Below, piece by piece: positions 42,581-50,113 of a DNA stretch of 64,000 bases (position 1 is its first letter; each line of letters begins with the position of its first letter). Origin of the DNA: Kribbella jiaozuonensis (GTDB taxonomy: Bacteria; Actinomycetota; Actinomycetes; Propionibacteriales; Kribbellaceae). The position numbers were made by a program, and so were the translations under genes. Below the pieces are notes generated by a model. It saw only the letters and a program-made list of their open reading frames with translations. It did no database searches and was not told the DNA's origin. The stretch lies in contig NZ_SZPZ01000003.1 in the NCBI RefSeq assembly GCF_005233875.1, positions 1,234,489-1,298,488 on the forward strand, given 5' to 3'.

Positions 42581-44037
42581 CAGGCAGCCGCCTCCTGCCG
42601 GCGTACGGCGGCCCCGCGGCCGAACCACTGCACGAGGAACCCGATCACCAGCGCCACCAGTACGCCGAGGTTCGCGTACGCCCACGCGCCGTCCTTGCCG
42701 CCGAGGGCGAACGGCCCGAGCAGGTAGCCCTGCCAGGTCAGCCACGACGCCAGCGTGTTCGTGACGAGTCCCCAGCCGATGCCGGTGGCAACGAGCATCG
42801 TGGCCACGGGCAACCACTGCACGTCGCCGTACCGCCCGTTCGCCCGGTACAGGTCGTCCTCGGCGTAGTTCCGCTGCCGGGCCGCGATGTCGGCGAGCAT
42901 GATCCCGCACCAGGCCGCGATCGGTACGCCGAGCGTGATCAGGAACCCCTGGAACTGCCCGAGGAAGTCGCCGCCGTAGAAGACGACGTAGATCGTCCCG
43001 CCGATCATCACGACACCGTCGATGAACGCCGCGACGTACCGCTTGACCGGCAGGCCGAGCGACAGCAGCGCGAGCCCGGACGAGTAGATGTCGAGTACGG
43101 CGCCGCCGACCAGACCGAGCACCGCGACGATCACGAACGGCACCAGGAACCACGTCGGCAACGCCTCCGCGAGCGCGCCGATCGGGTCGGCGCCGATCGC
43201 CTTGCTCAGGTCCGGGGACGAACCCGCGAGCAGCAGACCGAAGATCAGCAGTACGACGGGAGCCACCGAACCGCCGAACGTCGTCCAGCCGACCACGCCG
43301 CGACTCGACGCCCGGCGGGGGAGGTACCGCGAGTAGTCCGCGGCCGCGTTCACCCAGCCGAGCCCGAAGCCCGTCATCAGGAACACCAGTGCGCCGATCA
43401 CCGCCTGCGCAGAACCGCTCGGCAGCGCGGACACCGTGCTCCAGTGGATCTGGTCGGCGACCAGGATCATGTAAACGACGGTGAGTACGCCGGTGACAAT
43501 CGTGATGACCGTCTGCGCGCGCATGATCAGGTCGAATCCGAGTACGCCGCAAGCGACCGTCAGCAGACCGACGACGACCAGCGCGATCACCTTGGTGACA
43601 TTGCCGCCGCCCCAGCCGAGCCGCTCGAACACGGTCGCCGTCGCGAGCGTCGCGAGGATCGTCAGCACGGTCTCCCAGCCGACGGTCAGCAACCACGAGA
43701 CGAGCGACGGAAGCTTGTTGCCCCGGACACCGAACGCGGCGCGGCTGAGCACCATCGTCGGCGCCGATCCGCGCTTACCGGCCAGTGCGATCAACCCGCA
43801 GAGCAGGAACGAGAACACCACCCCGATCACGCCGGCGATCACCGCCTGCCAGAACGAGATCCCGAACCCGAGCGCGAACGCGCCGTAGCTCAGCCCCAGG
43901 ACGGAGACGTTCGCGCCGAACCACGGCCAGAACAGCTGGCTGGGACGGCCCTTCCGGTCCGCGTCGGCGATCACGTTCAGCCCGTTGCTCTCCACCGAGA
44001 GCGCCCGGGTCTGCTGCACCTCGAGCTGATCAGCCAT
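42580..44037 (-). CDS. NCS1 family permease (cytosine/purine/allantoin type)
   Basis: 485 residues, 12 helices. N-terminal FWPWFGANVSVLGLSYGAF, APTMVLSRAAFGVRGN (the family signature after helix 2) and NAAADYSRYLPRR. Imports nucleobases or related heterocycles with sodium or protons. ATG with GGGGAGA upstream. First gene of the operon, behind a good promoter at 44081-44109. Confidence 0.92.
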   Translation of the reverse strand: MADQLEVQQTRALSVESNGLNVIADADRKGRPSQLFWPWFGANVSVLGLSYGAFALGFGISFWQAVIAGVIGVVFSFLLCGLIALAGKRGSAPTMVLSRAAFGVRGNKLPSLVSWLLTVGWETVLTILATLATATVFERLGWGGGNVTKVIALVVVGLLTVACGVLGFDLIMRAQTVITIVTGVLTVVYMILVADQIHWSTVSALPSGSAQAVIGALVFLMTGFGLGWVNAAADYSRYLPRRASSRGVVGWTTFGGSVAPVVLLIFGLLLAGSSPDLSKAIGADPIGALAEALPTWFLVPFVIVAVLGLVGGAVLDIYSSGLALLSLGLPVKRYVAAFIDGVVMIGGTIYVVFYGGDFLGQFQGFLITLGVPIAAWCGIMLADIAARQRNYAEDDLYRANGRYGDVQWLPVATMLVATGIGWGLVTNTLASWLTWQGYLLGPFALGGKDGAWAYANLGVLVALVIGFLVQWFGRGAAVRRQEAAA

Positions 44038-44059
44038 GGTGTCTCCCCACCGGAGTGGA

Positions 44060-44109
44060 CCTGTTCAGTCCTGTTCAATCACGGTAAGCCCGGCCGGTCG
44101 GGTGGTCAA
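44060..44109 (-). promoter_or_regulatory. Promoter and tandem-repeat operator of the NCS1 operon
   Basis: Minus strand: -35 TTGACC (complement of 44104-44109), spacer of 17, -10 TACCGT (complement of 44081-44086). Directly after it come two 10-base direct repeats, ATTGAACAGG and ACTGAACAGG (complement of 44060-44079), over the likely transcription start. This is where the GntR protein encoded at the operon end could block transcription. Confidence 0.65.
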
Positions 44110-44119
44110 CAATGAACCC

Positions 44120-44968
44120 ATGGAGCTCAGCGCAGAGGTCGACGGGTTCAGGCTGGCGTACGAACGGGAGGGTGAAGGGCCCGCGGTCGTGCTGCTGCAC
44201 GGTTGGCCCGGGGACCACACGGACTACAGACGGCTCAGGCCGTTGCTGGTCGAGCGCGGTACCGAGGTCGTCGTACCGGATCTGCGCGGGTTCGGTGAGT
44301 CGGACGCGACCGACACCGACCCGGCGCAGTACGCAGCCGCCGCGCAGGGGCGAAGCGTGCTGGCGCTGATCGAGGAGCTCGGGCTGGATCGGCCGGTGCT
44401 CGTTGGATACGACATCGGCAGCCGGATCGCCCAGGCGATCGCGCGTTCGCAGCCCGAGCTGATCGAGGGCCTGGTGATCGCGCCGCCGCTGCCGGGGATC
44501 GGGAAGCGGGTGTTCTCCGAGCACGCGCAGGCGGAGTTCTGGTACCAGTCGTTCCATCGGCTGCCGGTGATCGAGGAGCTGATCGACGGGAAGCCGGAGG
44601 CGGTCCGCTCGTACCTGAACCATTTCTGGACGCACTGGTCCGGGCCGGGGTTCGAGCCGGAGCTCGACCACCTGGTGGAGGCGTATTCGCAGCCGGGCGC
44701 GTTCACGGCGTCGATCCAGTGGTACCGGGCGGGGGCTGGGGCGGTCGCGGTGTCTGCGGCTGAGACGGCGCCGCCGTTGTACGACCGGATCGCCGTACCG
44801 ACGGTGGTGCTGTGGCCGGAGTTCGACCCGTTGTTCCCGCGGGCGTGGTCCGATCGGGTGGACGACTTCTTCAGCGACGTCCGGGTGCGGTACGTCGACG
44901 GTGTCGGCCACTACGCGCCGCTCGAATACCCGGAGGTCCTCGCGGAGGAGATTGTCGGACTAGGCTGA
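44120..44968 (+). CDS. Alpha/beta hydrolase with Asp nucleophile (epoxide hydrolase/dehalogenase-like)
   Basis: 282 residues. HGWPG oxyanion motif (27-31), DLRGFGESD, nucleophile Asp98 in VGYDIGS, acid in LWPEFDPLFP, and His in GVGHYAPLEYP. An Asp nucleophile points to epoxide hydrolases or haloacid/haloalkane dehalogenases, not esterases. ATG at 44120; the upstream extension has no start with a ribosome site. Five bases before nuoB2 on the same strand, so probably co-transcribed with it although unrelated. Confidence 0.85.
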   Translation: MELSAEVDGFRLAYEREGEGPAVVLLHGWPGDHTDYRRLRPLLVERGTEVVVPDLRGFGESDATDTDPAQYAAAAQGRSVLALIEELGLDRPVLVGYDIGSRIAQAIARSQPELIEGLVIAPPLPGIGKRVFSEHAQAEFWYQSFHRLPVIEELIDGKPEAVRSYLNHFWTHWSGPGFEPELDHLVEAYSQPGAFTASIQWYRAGAGAVAVSAAETAPPLYDRIAVPTVVLWPEFDPLFPRAWSDRVDDFFSDVRVRYVDGVGHYAPLEYPEVLAEEIVGLG

Positions 44969-44972
44969 GCGC

Positions 44973-45524
44973 ATGACCGAGCTGGGGATGCCGACGGTGC
45001 GACCGGCAGTCGGCGCGCTGGCGAGGCTCGCGCCGGAGCCGGTCCGGTACCTGCTGAACTGGGGGCGTAAGTACTCGCTCTGGGTGTTCAACTTCGGGCT
45101 GGCCTGCTGCGCGATCGAGTTCATCGCCGCGTCGATGGGCCGGCACGACTTCATCCGGCTCGGCGTGATCCCGTTCGCGCCCGGTCCGCGGCAGGCCGAC
45201 CTGATGGTGGTGTCGGGCACCGTCACGGACAAGATGGCGCCGGCGATCAAGCGGCTGTACGACCAGATGCCCGAACCGAAGTACGTGATCTCGTTCGGCT
45301 CCTGCTCGAACTCGGGCGGTCCGTACTGGGATTCGTACTGCGTGACCAAGGGCGTCGACCAGATCATCCCGGTCGACGTGTACGTGCCCGGCTGCCCGCC
45401 GCGGCCGGAGGCGTTGCTGCAGGGGATCCTCAAACTGCAGGAGAAGATCGCGGGCGAGGCGCTTGCCGATCGGTACGACGAGCCGTCCGCCGCCGCGCTG
45501 ACCCGCGGATTGGTGCAGCCTTGA
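44973..45524 (+). CDS. nuoB: NADH-quinone oxidoreductase subunit NuoB, second set
   Basis: Carries the terminal cluster N2 that reduces quinone. 183 residues. All four N2 ligands present: Cys45-Cys46 (GLACCAIEF), Cys111 (SFGSCSNSGG) and Cys141 (VPGCPPRPE). RQADLMVVSGTVT and KMAPAIKRLYDQMPEPKYVI are canonical. So this set should still be redox-active at N2. Four-base gap after the hydrolase gene; TTGA overlap with nuoC2. Confidence 0.95.
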   Translation: MTELGMPTVRPAVGALARLAPEPVRYLLNWGRKYSLWVFNFGLACCAIEFIAASMGRHDFIRLGVIPFAPGPRQADLMVVSGTVTDKMAPAIKRLYDQMPEPKYVISFGSCSNSGGPYWDSYCVTKGVDQIIPVDVYVPGCPPRPEALLQGILKLQEKIAGEALADRYDEPSAAALTRGLVQP

Positions 45525-46327
45525 GCGCCGACGCACTGGAGGCGCTGACGAGTGCCGGCATCACAGCGACGTCGACGGACAGCTTCGGCCCGACGGCGAT
45601 CGACGTACCGGCGGAGTCGTGGGTGGCGGCGCATGAGGTACTACGGGATGCCGTCGGGCTCACGTTCTTCGATTTCCTGAGCGCTTCGGATGAGCTCACG
45701 GACGGGTTCCGGGTGGTGTCGCATCTCGCGGACTTCTGGGGTGGGTCGCATGTCGACCACGTGCTGGTCCGGACGCTGGTGCCCCGGGACAAGGCGGTGC
45801 TGCCGACGCTGTCCGAGGTGTACGCCGGGGCGAACTGGCATGAGCGCGAAACGTTCGAGATGTTCGGGATCAGCTTCGAGGGGCATCCGAACCTGATCAC
45901 GCTGCTCCTGCCGGACGAGTTCGAGGGCCACCCGCTGCGCAAGGAGTTCGTGCTGGCGTCCCGGGTAGCCAAGCCCTGGCCCGGTGCGAAGGAGCCCGGC
46001 GAGTCCGACCACGCTCCCGTCGGCGCGCCGAGTCGCCGCCGCACCCTCCCACCCGGCGTCCCCGACGCGGAAACCTGGGGCCCCCGCCCACCAGGCTCCC
46101 CCGACCCAGACCCACTGGCAGCAGCCCAAGCCGCCGCCACCCCCGCCCGCCCCCGCCGCGCGGGCGGGGCCGCAGGTGCAGGCGGAGGCGCAGGAGCCGA
46201 ACGCCGCACCCGCCGCCAATCCGCACCACCACCCAACGCACCCGCCCCTGCACCTGCCGCGGACCCAGCCCCCGGCGAGGAGGCTGGTGGTCGGTCGGGG
46301 GATGAGTCGCCGGGCGAGTCGTCGTGA
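45521..46327 (+). CDS. nuoC: NADH-quinone oxidoreductase subunit NuoC, second set, with long Pro/Ala tail
   Basis: 30-kDa-subunit homologue. Core at 1-160 with NWHERETFEMFGISFEGHPN and the EFEGHPLRKEF signature. From about 160 to 268 there is a low-complexity Pro/Ala/Gly/Arg tail with no counterpart in ordinary NuoC, encoded by strongly C-rich then G-rich DNA. TTG start in a TTGA overlap with nuoB2; its TGA overlaps the next gene's GTG. No nuoD follows, unlike canonical operons. Confidence 0.9.
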   Translation: MSADALEALTSAGITATSTDSFGPTAIDVPAESWVAAHEVLRDAVGLTFFDFLSASDELTDGFRVVSHLADFWGGSHVDHVLVRTLVPRDKAVLPTLSEVYAGANWHERETFEMFGISFEGHPNLITLLLPDEFEGHPLRKEFVLASRVAKPWPGAKEPGESDHAPVGAPSRRRTLPPGVPDAETWGPRPPGSPDPDPLAAAQAAATPARPRRAGGAAGAGGGAGAERRTRRQSAPPPNAPAPAPAADPAPGEEAGGRSGDESPGESS

Positions 46328-47259
46328 TTCCTTCGGCTGAGTTGTTGGCTCGGTACACGCTCGAGCGGCAGCATCCGTTGACCCGCACGTGGGTTGACGA
46401 CGACGCGCGCCGCCTGGCCATCCTCACCGAAGAGCATGCGGCGCTCGACATCCTGCTGGCCGAGGATCTGCAGGTCGCCACCTACCGCGCGAAGCGCCTC
46501 GCCCCCGGCAAGTCGCCCGAGCAGATGCTCAACCGTTGGGTTGCCGTAGGCAACGACCTCGAAGTGATGTTCAGCATCCGCTTCGAGAACATGAACCTCG
46601 CGAAACCGTTCGTCGACGCCACCCCGATGAGCCGCTCACCCGAACCGCGCGACCTCCAAGCACTGGCCGCCGCAGCGCTCGAGTACTACGGCGTCCACAA
46701 CCCGCTCTACCTTCGCCTCTGGAGCGCGGACGCCGGCGTCGACGGCACCGTCCCCGACCGCCGCTTCCTCGGCGCACCGATCAGCGAGCTGCAACCACAC
46801 GACGTACCGCCCGGCCTCGCCCTCCGCCCGGCGAAGAGCGTCGAACACTACGACGAGGCGCGCCGCGCGTACGAGGACGTCGACACCGCCCACCCGCACC
46901 ACACCGAAGAAGCCGCCATCCAGGACCTGGATGATCTCCAGGAGTCCGCCGACGACGGTCTGCTCTTCGACATCACGGTGAACGACGACTGGGCCGGGTA
47001 CGCCGCCGCCATCATCAAGCCCGACGACGCCCTCGGCCTCCCGGCGTACGTCGTCCGCGAACTGATCCTCGCCAAGAAATACCGCGGCCACAGCTACGGC
47101 CCCCACCTGAGCACCCTCCTCGCCCAGGCCCTCCCCGACCCCACCCGCATCTTCATCGGCACCATCCACTCCGCCAACCAAGGCGCCCGCACCGCAGCCC
47201 TGACCGCCGGCCGCCACGACGTAGGCGGCTGGCTTCAACTCCCGCTACCTCAGGCCTGA
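46324..47259 (+). CDS. Protein with C-terminal GNAT acetyltransferase-like domain
   Basis: 311 residues, not a recognised family over its length. The N-terminal ~190 residues are helical and include KSPEQMLNRWVAVGNDLEVM. The last ~85 look like a GNAT fold: DWAGYAAAIIKPDD, VVRELILAKKYRGHSYGPHLS (acetyl-CoA-binding R-G-x-x-x-G) and GTIHSANQGARTAALTAGR. GTG start overlaps the nuoC2 stop, so translation is coupled. I considered NuoD for this position and rejected it: no 49-kDa-subunit motif is present. Confidence 0.75.
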   Translation: MIPSAELLARYTLERQHPLTRTWVDDDARRLAILTEEHAALDILLAEDLQVATYRAKRLAPGKSPEQMLNRWVAVGNDLEVMFSIRFENMNLAKPFVDATPMSRSPEPRDLQALAAAALEYYGVHNPLYLRLWSADAGVDGTVPDRRFLGAPISELQPHDVPPGLALRPAKSVEHYDEARRAYEDVDTAHPHHTEEAAIQDLDDLQESADDGLLFDITVNDDWAGYAAAIIKPDDALGLPAYVVRELILAKKYRGHSYGPHLSTLLAQALPDPTRIFIGTIHSANQGARTAALTAGRHDVGGWLQLPLPQA

Positions 47260-47675
47260 GCGAGTCGCTCTGTCGGCTGCCCGGTGAGGTCGGCGATGAG
47301 TTCGAAGTCCTTGTCCAGATGGAGAAGAACAAAGCCGGTCTGCTCTGCGGTTGCAGCGATCAGCAAGTCTGCCACCGAAGGCGCTCGGTGCTGCCCGGCG
47401 GATGCGAGCTGCGACTGTATGACGACGGCGCGACGCTCAATCGCGGGGGTAGCGTTCTCCAGTGGCATGGCGGCGATGGATGGCTGATGCAAGAACAATC
47501 GATGCTCGTCCGCGGACCGCGCCGAGAAACCGAGTTCGAGCAAGGTGACGGTGGTGATGTGTACCAGTCCCCGGTTGATGCGGTTGGCCCATTCCTCCCT
47601 GTCAGGAGTCGTGTTCAGCCGCACCACGGCCGACTTGTCGATCAGCCAGCGCCGGGAGTCGACGGACGGCGTCAT
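47250..47675 (-). CDS. vapC: VapC-type PIN-domain ribonuclease toxin
   Basis: 141 residues. PIN acidic residues: Asp13 (LIDKSA), Glu47 (TLLELGF), Asp103 (SVADLLIAA) and Asp121/Asp123 (LDKDFEL). Cleaves RNA unless bound by VapB. ATG overlaps the vapB stop. Convergent with the GNAT-like gene, ten bases of overlap at the ends. Confidence 0.9.
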   Translation of the reverse strand: MTPSVDSRRWLIDKSAVVRLNTTPDREEWANRINRGLVHITTVTLLELGFSARSADEHRLFLHQPSIAAMPLENATPAIERRAVVIQSQLASAGQHRAPSVADLLIAATAEQTGFVLLHLDKDFELIADLTGQPTERLAQA

Positions 47676-47893
47676 GACCAGGCCTGCTCCATGACGTCAG
47701 GATCCTCGACGTCGCGGGTCAGTTCCGCCAACCGCTCCAGGTCGGCGACAGTCACGACCACCTGTGAGCGCGCAGCCTCCTGGCTGAGTTGCCGGCGCAG
47801 ATACTCACTCCTGGACAGTCCTAGACCTGCTGCTCGGTTGTCGATCACGGCGAGTACGTCGTCGGGTACGTCGCGAATGAGGACATCAGTCAT
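47672..47893 (-). CDS. vapB: VapB-type antitoxin
   Basis: 73 residues, ribbon-helix-helix type: MTDVLIRDVPDDVLAVID, then LGLSRSEYLRRQLSQEA, then a C-terminal toxin-binding tail. GGGAGGTGACG before the ATG decides the start; the five-residue longer frame was dropped. Binds and neutralises VapC and represses the pair, likely through the palindrome at 47913-47924. Confidence 0.88.
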   Translation of the reverse strand: MTDVLIRDVPDDVLAVIDNRAAGLGLSRSEYLRRQLSQEAARSQVVVTVADLERLAELTRDVEDPDVMEQAWS

Positions 47894-47912
47894 GGCGTCA
47901 CCTCCCAATCGG

Positions 47913-47924
47913 TATCACATGATA
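47913..47924. promoter_or_regulatory. Candidate VapB operator
   Basis: Inverted repeat TATCA-CA-TGATA in an AT-rich spot 20 bases before the vapB ATG. The hexamers inside could also serve as -10. Placement matches autoregulated vapBC operons. Confidence 0.5.
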
Positions 47925-49103
47925 TCAGGACGGCGCGGGCGTGTTGTAGAAGACCTCCTCGCGGGTGATCTGGCCGGACTCAACTGTGCAGAGGGAGAGT
48001 TTGGTGGTTTGGGAACGGGCGCCGGTTTGGGTGTTGCGTTGGGTGAAGGTGAAGCGGATGGCGAAGTGGTTGTCGTGGAGGAGGGGGCCTAGCGTTTCGA
48101 CGGCGAGGTATTCGACGTCTGCGTTGAGGCGGCGGATGTTTTCGAGGATTGCTGCGACGCCTTTGAGTTCGGTTGTGGATTCGAGTGGGGCGGTGCGGAT
48201 GATGTCGGGGGCGAGGAAGGTCAGGGCTGTGTCGAGGCGGCCGGATGACAGTGCGTCGGCGTACCCGTGGGCGACCTCGGGGGTGGAGAGGATGCGGAAT
48301 TCGTCGGCGTGTTCGTGGGCCCATTCGGTGAAGGTGAGGGCGGGGCGGCCGGTTAGTTCGGTGACGGTGGTGGTGACGGGTTCGGGGTTGTCGACGAGTG
48401 AGGCCCAGTAGCTGACCGCGCTCGCGGCCAGGGCCGGGTCGGCGCCTTGGTCGAGCATGGCCTGGCGGGCGGCGTCCTCGGTCAGGGGTACGACGTGCAG
48501 GTCCTTGCCGACTGCACGACCGATCGTCGCCACCTGCTCCGCCTGCGTCAGCGCCTCAGGGCCGGTGAGCTCGTAGATCTGGCCGACGTGGCCGGGGTTG
48601 ACGAAGCTGAGTACGGCGACCGCCGCGATGTCGCGCTCGTGGATCATCGACCGCGACGCCTCCGGGTACGGAAGCCGGAGCGTGTCACCCGAACGGAAGT
48701 CCTCGGCCCACGACTGCGCGTTGACCGCGAACCCGCTCGGCCGCAGGAACGTCCACGCCTTGCCCGCATCGCGCAGCAGCCGCTCGACATCACCCCAGAC
48801 CCCACCCTCGGCGGCATTGAGCGAGGACAAATACACCACCCGCGAAGGCAACGCCGGGACGATCTCCCCGGCCCCGTCCGCGCTGAACGACGGCCACAGC
48901 AAGAACGCGGCATCCACGTCGGCCGAGGCCCGGCGTACGGCGTCTGCGTCGGTGATATCGCCCTGGATCAACTCGACCTCGGGCGGGAAGCCGGCGAGCT
49001 CCGGCGTACGGACGAGGGCTCGGACGGTGACGCCGGCGGCGCGCAGTCCGTCGACAACGTGGCGGCCTACGCGGCCGGTGGCTCCGGTGACAAGGATTCT
49101 CAT
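47925..49103 (-). CDS. NmrA-like NAD(P)-binding protein fused to a SnoaL-like domain
   Basis: 392 residues. N-terminal Rossmann part with ILVTGATGRVGRHVVDGL, IQGDITDADAVRRA, VVYLSSLNAAEGG and LRPSGFAVN, as in NmrA/azoreductase-type atypical SDR proteins. The last ~125 residues (HGYADALSSGRLDTALTFL... VEYLAVETLGPLLHDNHFAIRF) look like a SnoaL/NTF2 fold. ATG at 49103 chosen over a GTG three codons upstream. A MerR-type palindrome lies at 49116-49141 just before it. Confidence 0.83.
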   Translation of the reverse strand: MRILVTGATGRVGRHVVDGLRAAGVTVRALVRTPELAGFPPEVELIQGDITDADAVRRASADVDAAFLLWPSFSADGAGEIVPALPSRVVYLSSLNAAEGGVWGDVERLLRDAGKAWTFLRPSGFAVNAQSWAEDFRSGDTLRLPYPEASRSMIHERDIAAVAVLSFVNPGHVGQIYELTGPEALTQAEQVATIGRAVGKDLHVVPLTEDAARQAMLDQGADPALAASAVSYWASLVDNPEPVTTTVTELTGRPALTFTEWAHEHADEFRILSTPEVAHGYADALSSGRLDTALTFLAPDIIRTAPLESTTELKGVAAILENIRRLNADVEYLAVETLGPLLHDNHFAIRFTFTQRNTQTGARSQTTKLSLCTVESGQITREEVFYNTPAPS

Positions 49104-49115
49104 GTGCCCCACCCT

Positions 49116-49141
49116 TTGACCTCAACGTTGGTTGAGGTCAA
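49116..49141. promoter_or_regulatory. MerR-type palindrome upstream of the NmrA-SnoaL gene
   Basis: Perfect 11-bp arms TTGACCTCAAC and GTTGAGGTCAA around GTTG. The -35 TTGACC built into a CCTCAA/TTGAGG palindrome with a ~19-base spacer is the classic layout for MerR-family activators. Read on the minus strand, the -10 would be a weak AAGGGT just before the gene. No merR gene is nearby, so the regulator must act from elsewhere. Confidence 0.65.
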
Positions 49142-49165
49142 GCCGGAACCACTAGGCTGACGGTC

Positions 49166-50113
49166 ATGCTGGAGTTCGTGGTGCGGGTGGTGGGCGTCCT
49201 GGTCGCCTTCCTGGTGGCGCCGTTGCTGGTCGGTCAGGCCGAGCACAAGGTGATGGCGCACATGCAGTCACGGCTCGGCCCGATGTACGCCGGTGGGTTC
49301 CACGGCTGGGCGCAGCTGGTCGCGGACGGGGTGAAGTTCGTCCAGAAGGAGAGCGTCGTCCCGGCGGCCGCGGACAAGCGGGTCTTCGAATGGGCCCCGA
49401 TCGTCGCGATCCTGCCGTACCTCGCCGCGCTCGCCGCGATCCCGCTGGCGCCGGGCATCGTCGGCGCCGATCTCGACGCCGGCCTGTTCTTCGTACTCGC
49501 GGTGATGAGCATCGGCGTCCTCGGCTCGCTGATGGCGGGCTGGGGCAGCGGCAACAAGTACAGCCTCCTCGGCGGACTCCGGGTCGCGGCGCAGCTGATG
49601 AGCTACGAGCTGCCGTTCGTCCTGTCCGCGGCGAGTGTCGCCGTCGCGGCCGGTTCGCTGAGCCTGACCGAGATCGGGCACGCGTGGAACCCGTGGTGGC
49701 TGCTCTGGCAGCTGCCCGGCATGGTCGTGTTCTTCATCGCCGGTCTGGCCGAGCTGCAGCGGCCGCCGTTCGACATGCCGGTCGCGGACTCCGAGGTGAT
49801 CTTCGGCCCGTACACGGAGTACACCGGCCTCCGCTTCGCGATGTTTCTGCTCGCGGAGTACGCCGGGATCGTCGTACTCGCGGGGCTCACAACGGTGCTG
49901 TTCCTCGGCGGCTGGAGTGGCCCCGGACCGGAATCGATCGGCTGGATCTGGACGCTGCTGAAGGTCGGTGTGGTCTCGGTCGTGGTGATCTGGGTGCGGG
50001 TGTCGTTCCCGCGCATGCGCGCCGACCAACTGCAGAAGCTCGCGTGGCAGGGCCTGGTGCCGGTGGCGCTGTTCCAGCTCGCGCTCACCGGCATCGGCGT
50101 CATCCTGTTCTGA
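49166..50113 (+). CDS. nuoH: NADH-quinone oxidoreductase subunit NuoH, second set
   Basis: 315 residues, eight helices, without the long C-terminal tail of the first copy. Core features RLGPMYAGGFHGWAQLVADG and KYSLLGGLRVAAQLMSYELP are normal. The acidic loop reads FDMPVADSEVIFGPYTEYTG: the first two glutamates of the first copy's DLPEAEGEL are Val206 and Asp208; Glu210 and Glu218 remain. Isolated from the rest of its set: 2.8 kb after nuoC2 and 7.8 kb before nuoI2, all on the same strand. Confidence 0.94.
   Translation: MLEFVVRVVGVLVAFLVAPLLVGQAEHKVMAHMQSRLGPMYAGGFHGWAQLVADGVKFVQKESVVPAAADKRVFEWAPIVAILPYLAALAAIPLAPGIVGADLDAGLFFVLAVMSIGVLGSLMAGWGSGNKYSLLGGLRVAAQLMSYELPFVLSAASVAVAAGSLSLTEIGHAWNPWWLLWQLPGMVVFFIAGLAELQRPPFDMPVADSEVIFGPYTEYTGLRFAMFLLAEYAGIVVLAGLTTVLFLGGWSGPGPESIGWIWTLLKVGVVSVVVIWVRVSFPRMRADQLQKLAWQGLVPVALFQLALTGIGVILF

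Noticed and set aside
46130..46180. GC-rich palindrome in the nuoC2 tail as a terminator
   Set aside because: It lies within a continuous reading frame, has no T-run, and follows from the alternating C-rich and G-rich codons of the low-complexity tail.
46324..47259. A second nuoD behind nuoC2
   Set aside because: Position fits, but the protein has none of the 49-kDa-subunit motifs and ends in a GNAT-like domain.
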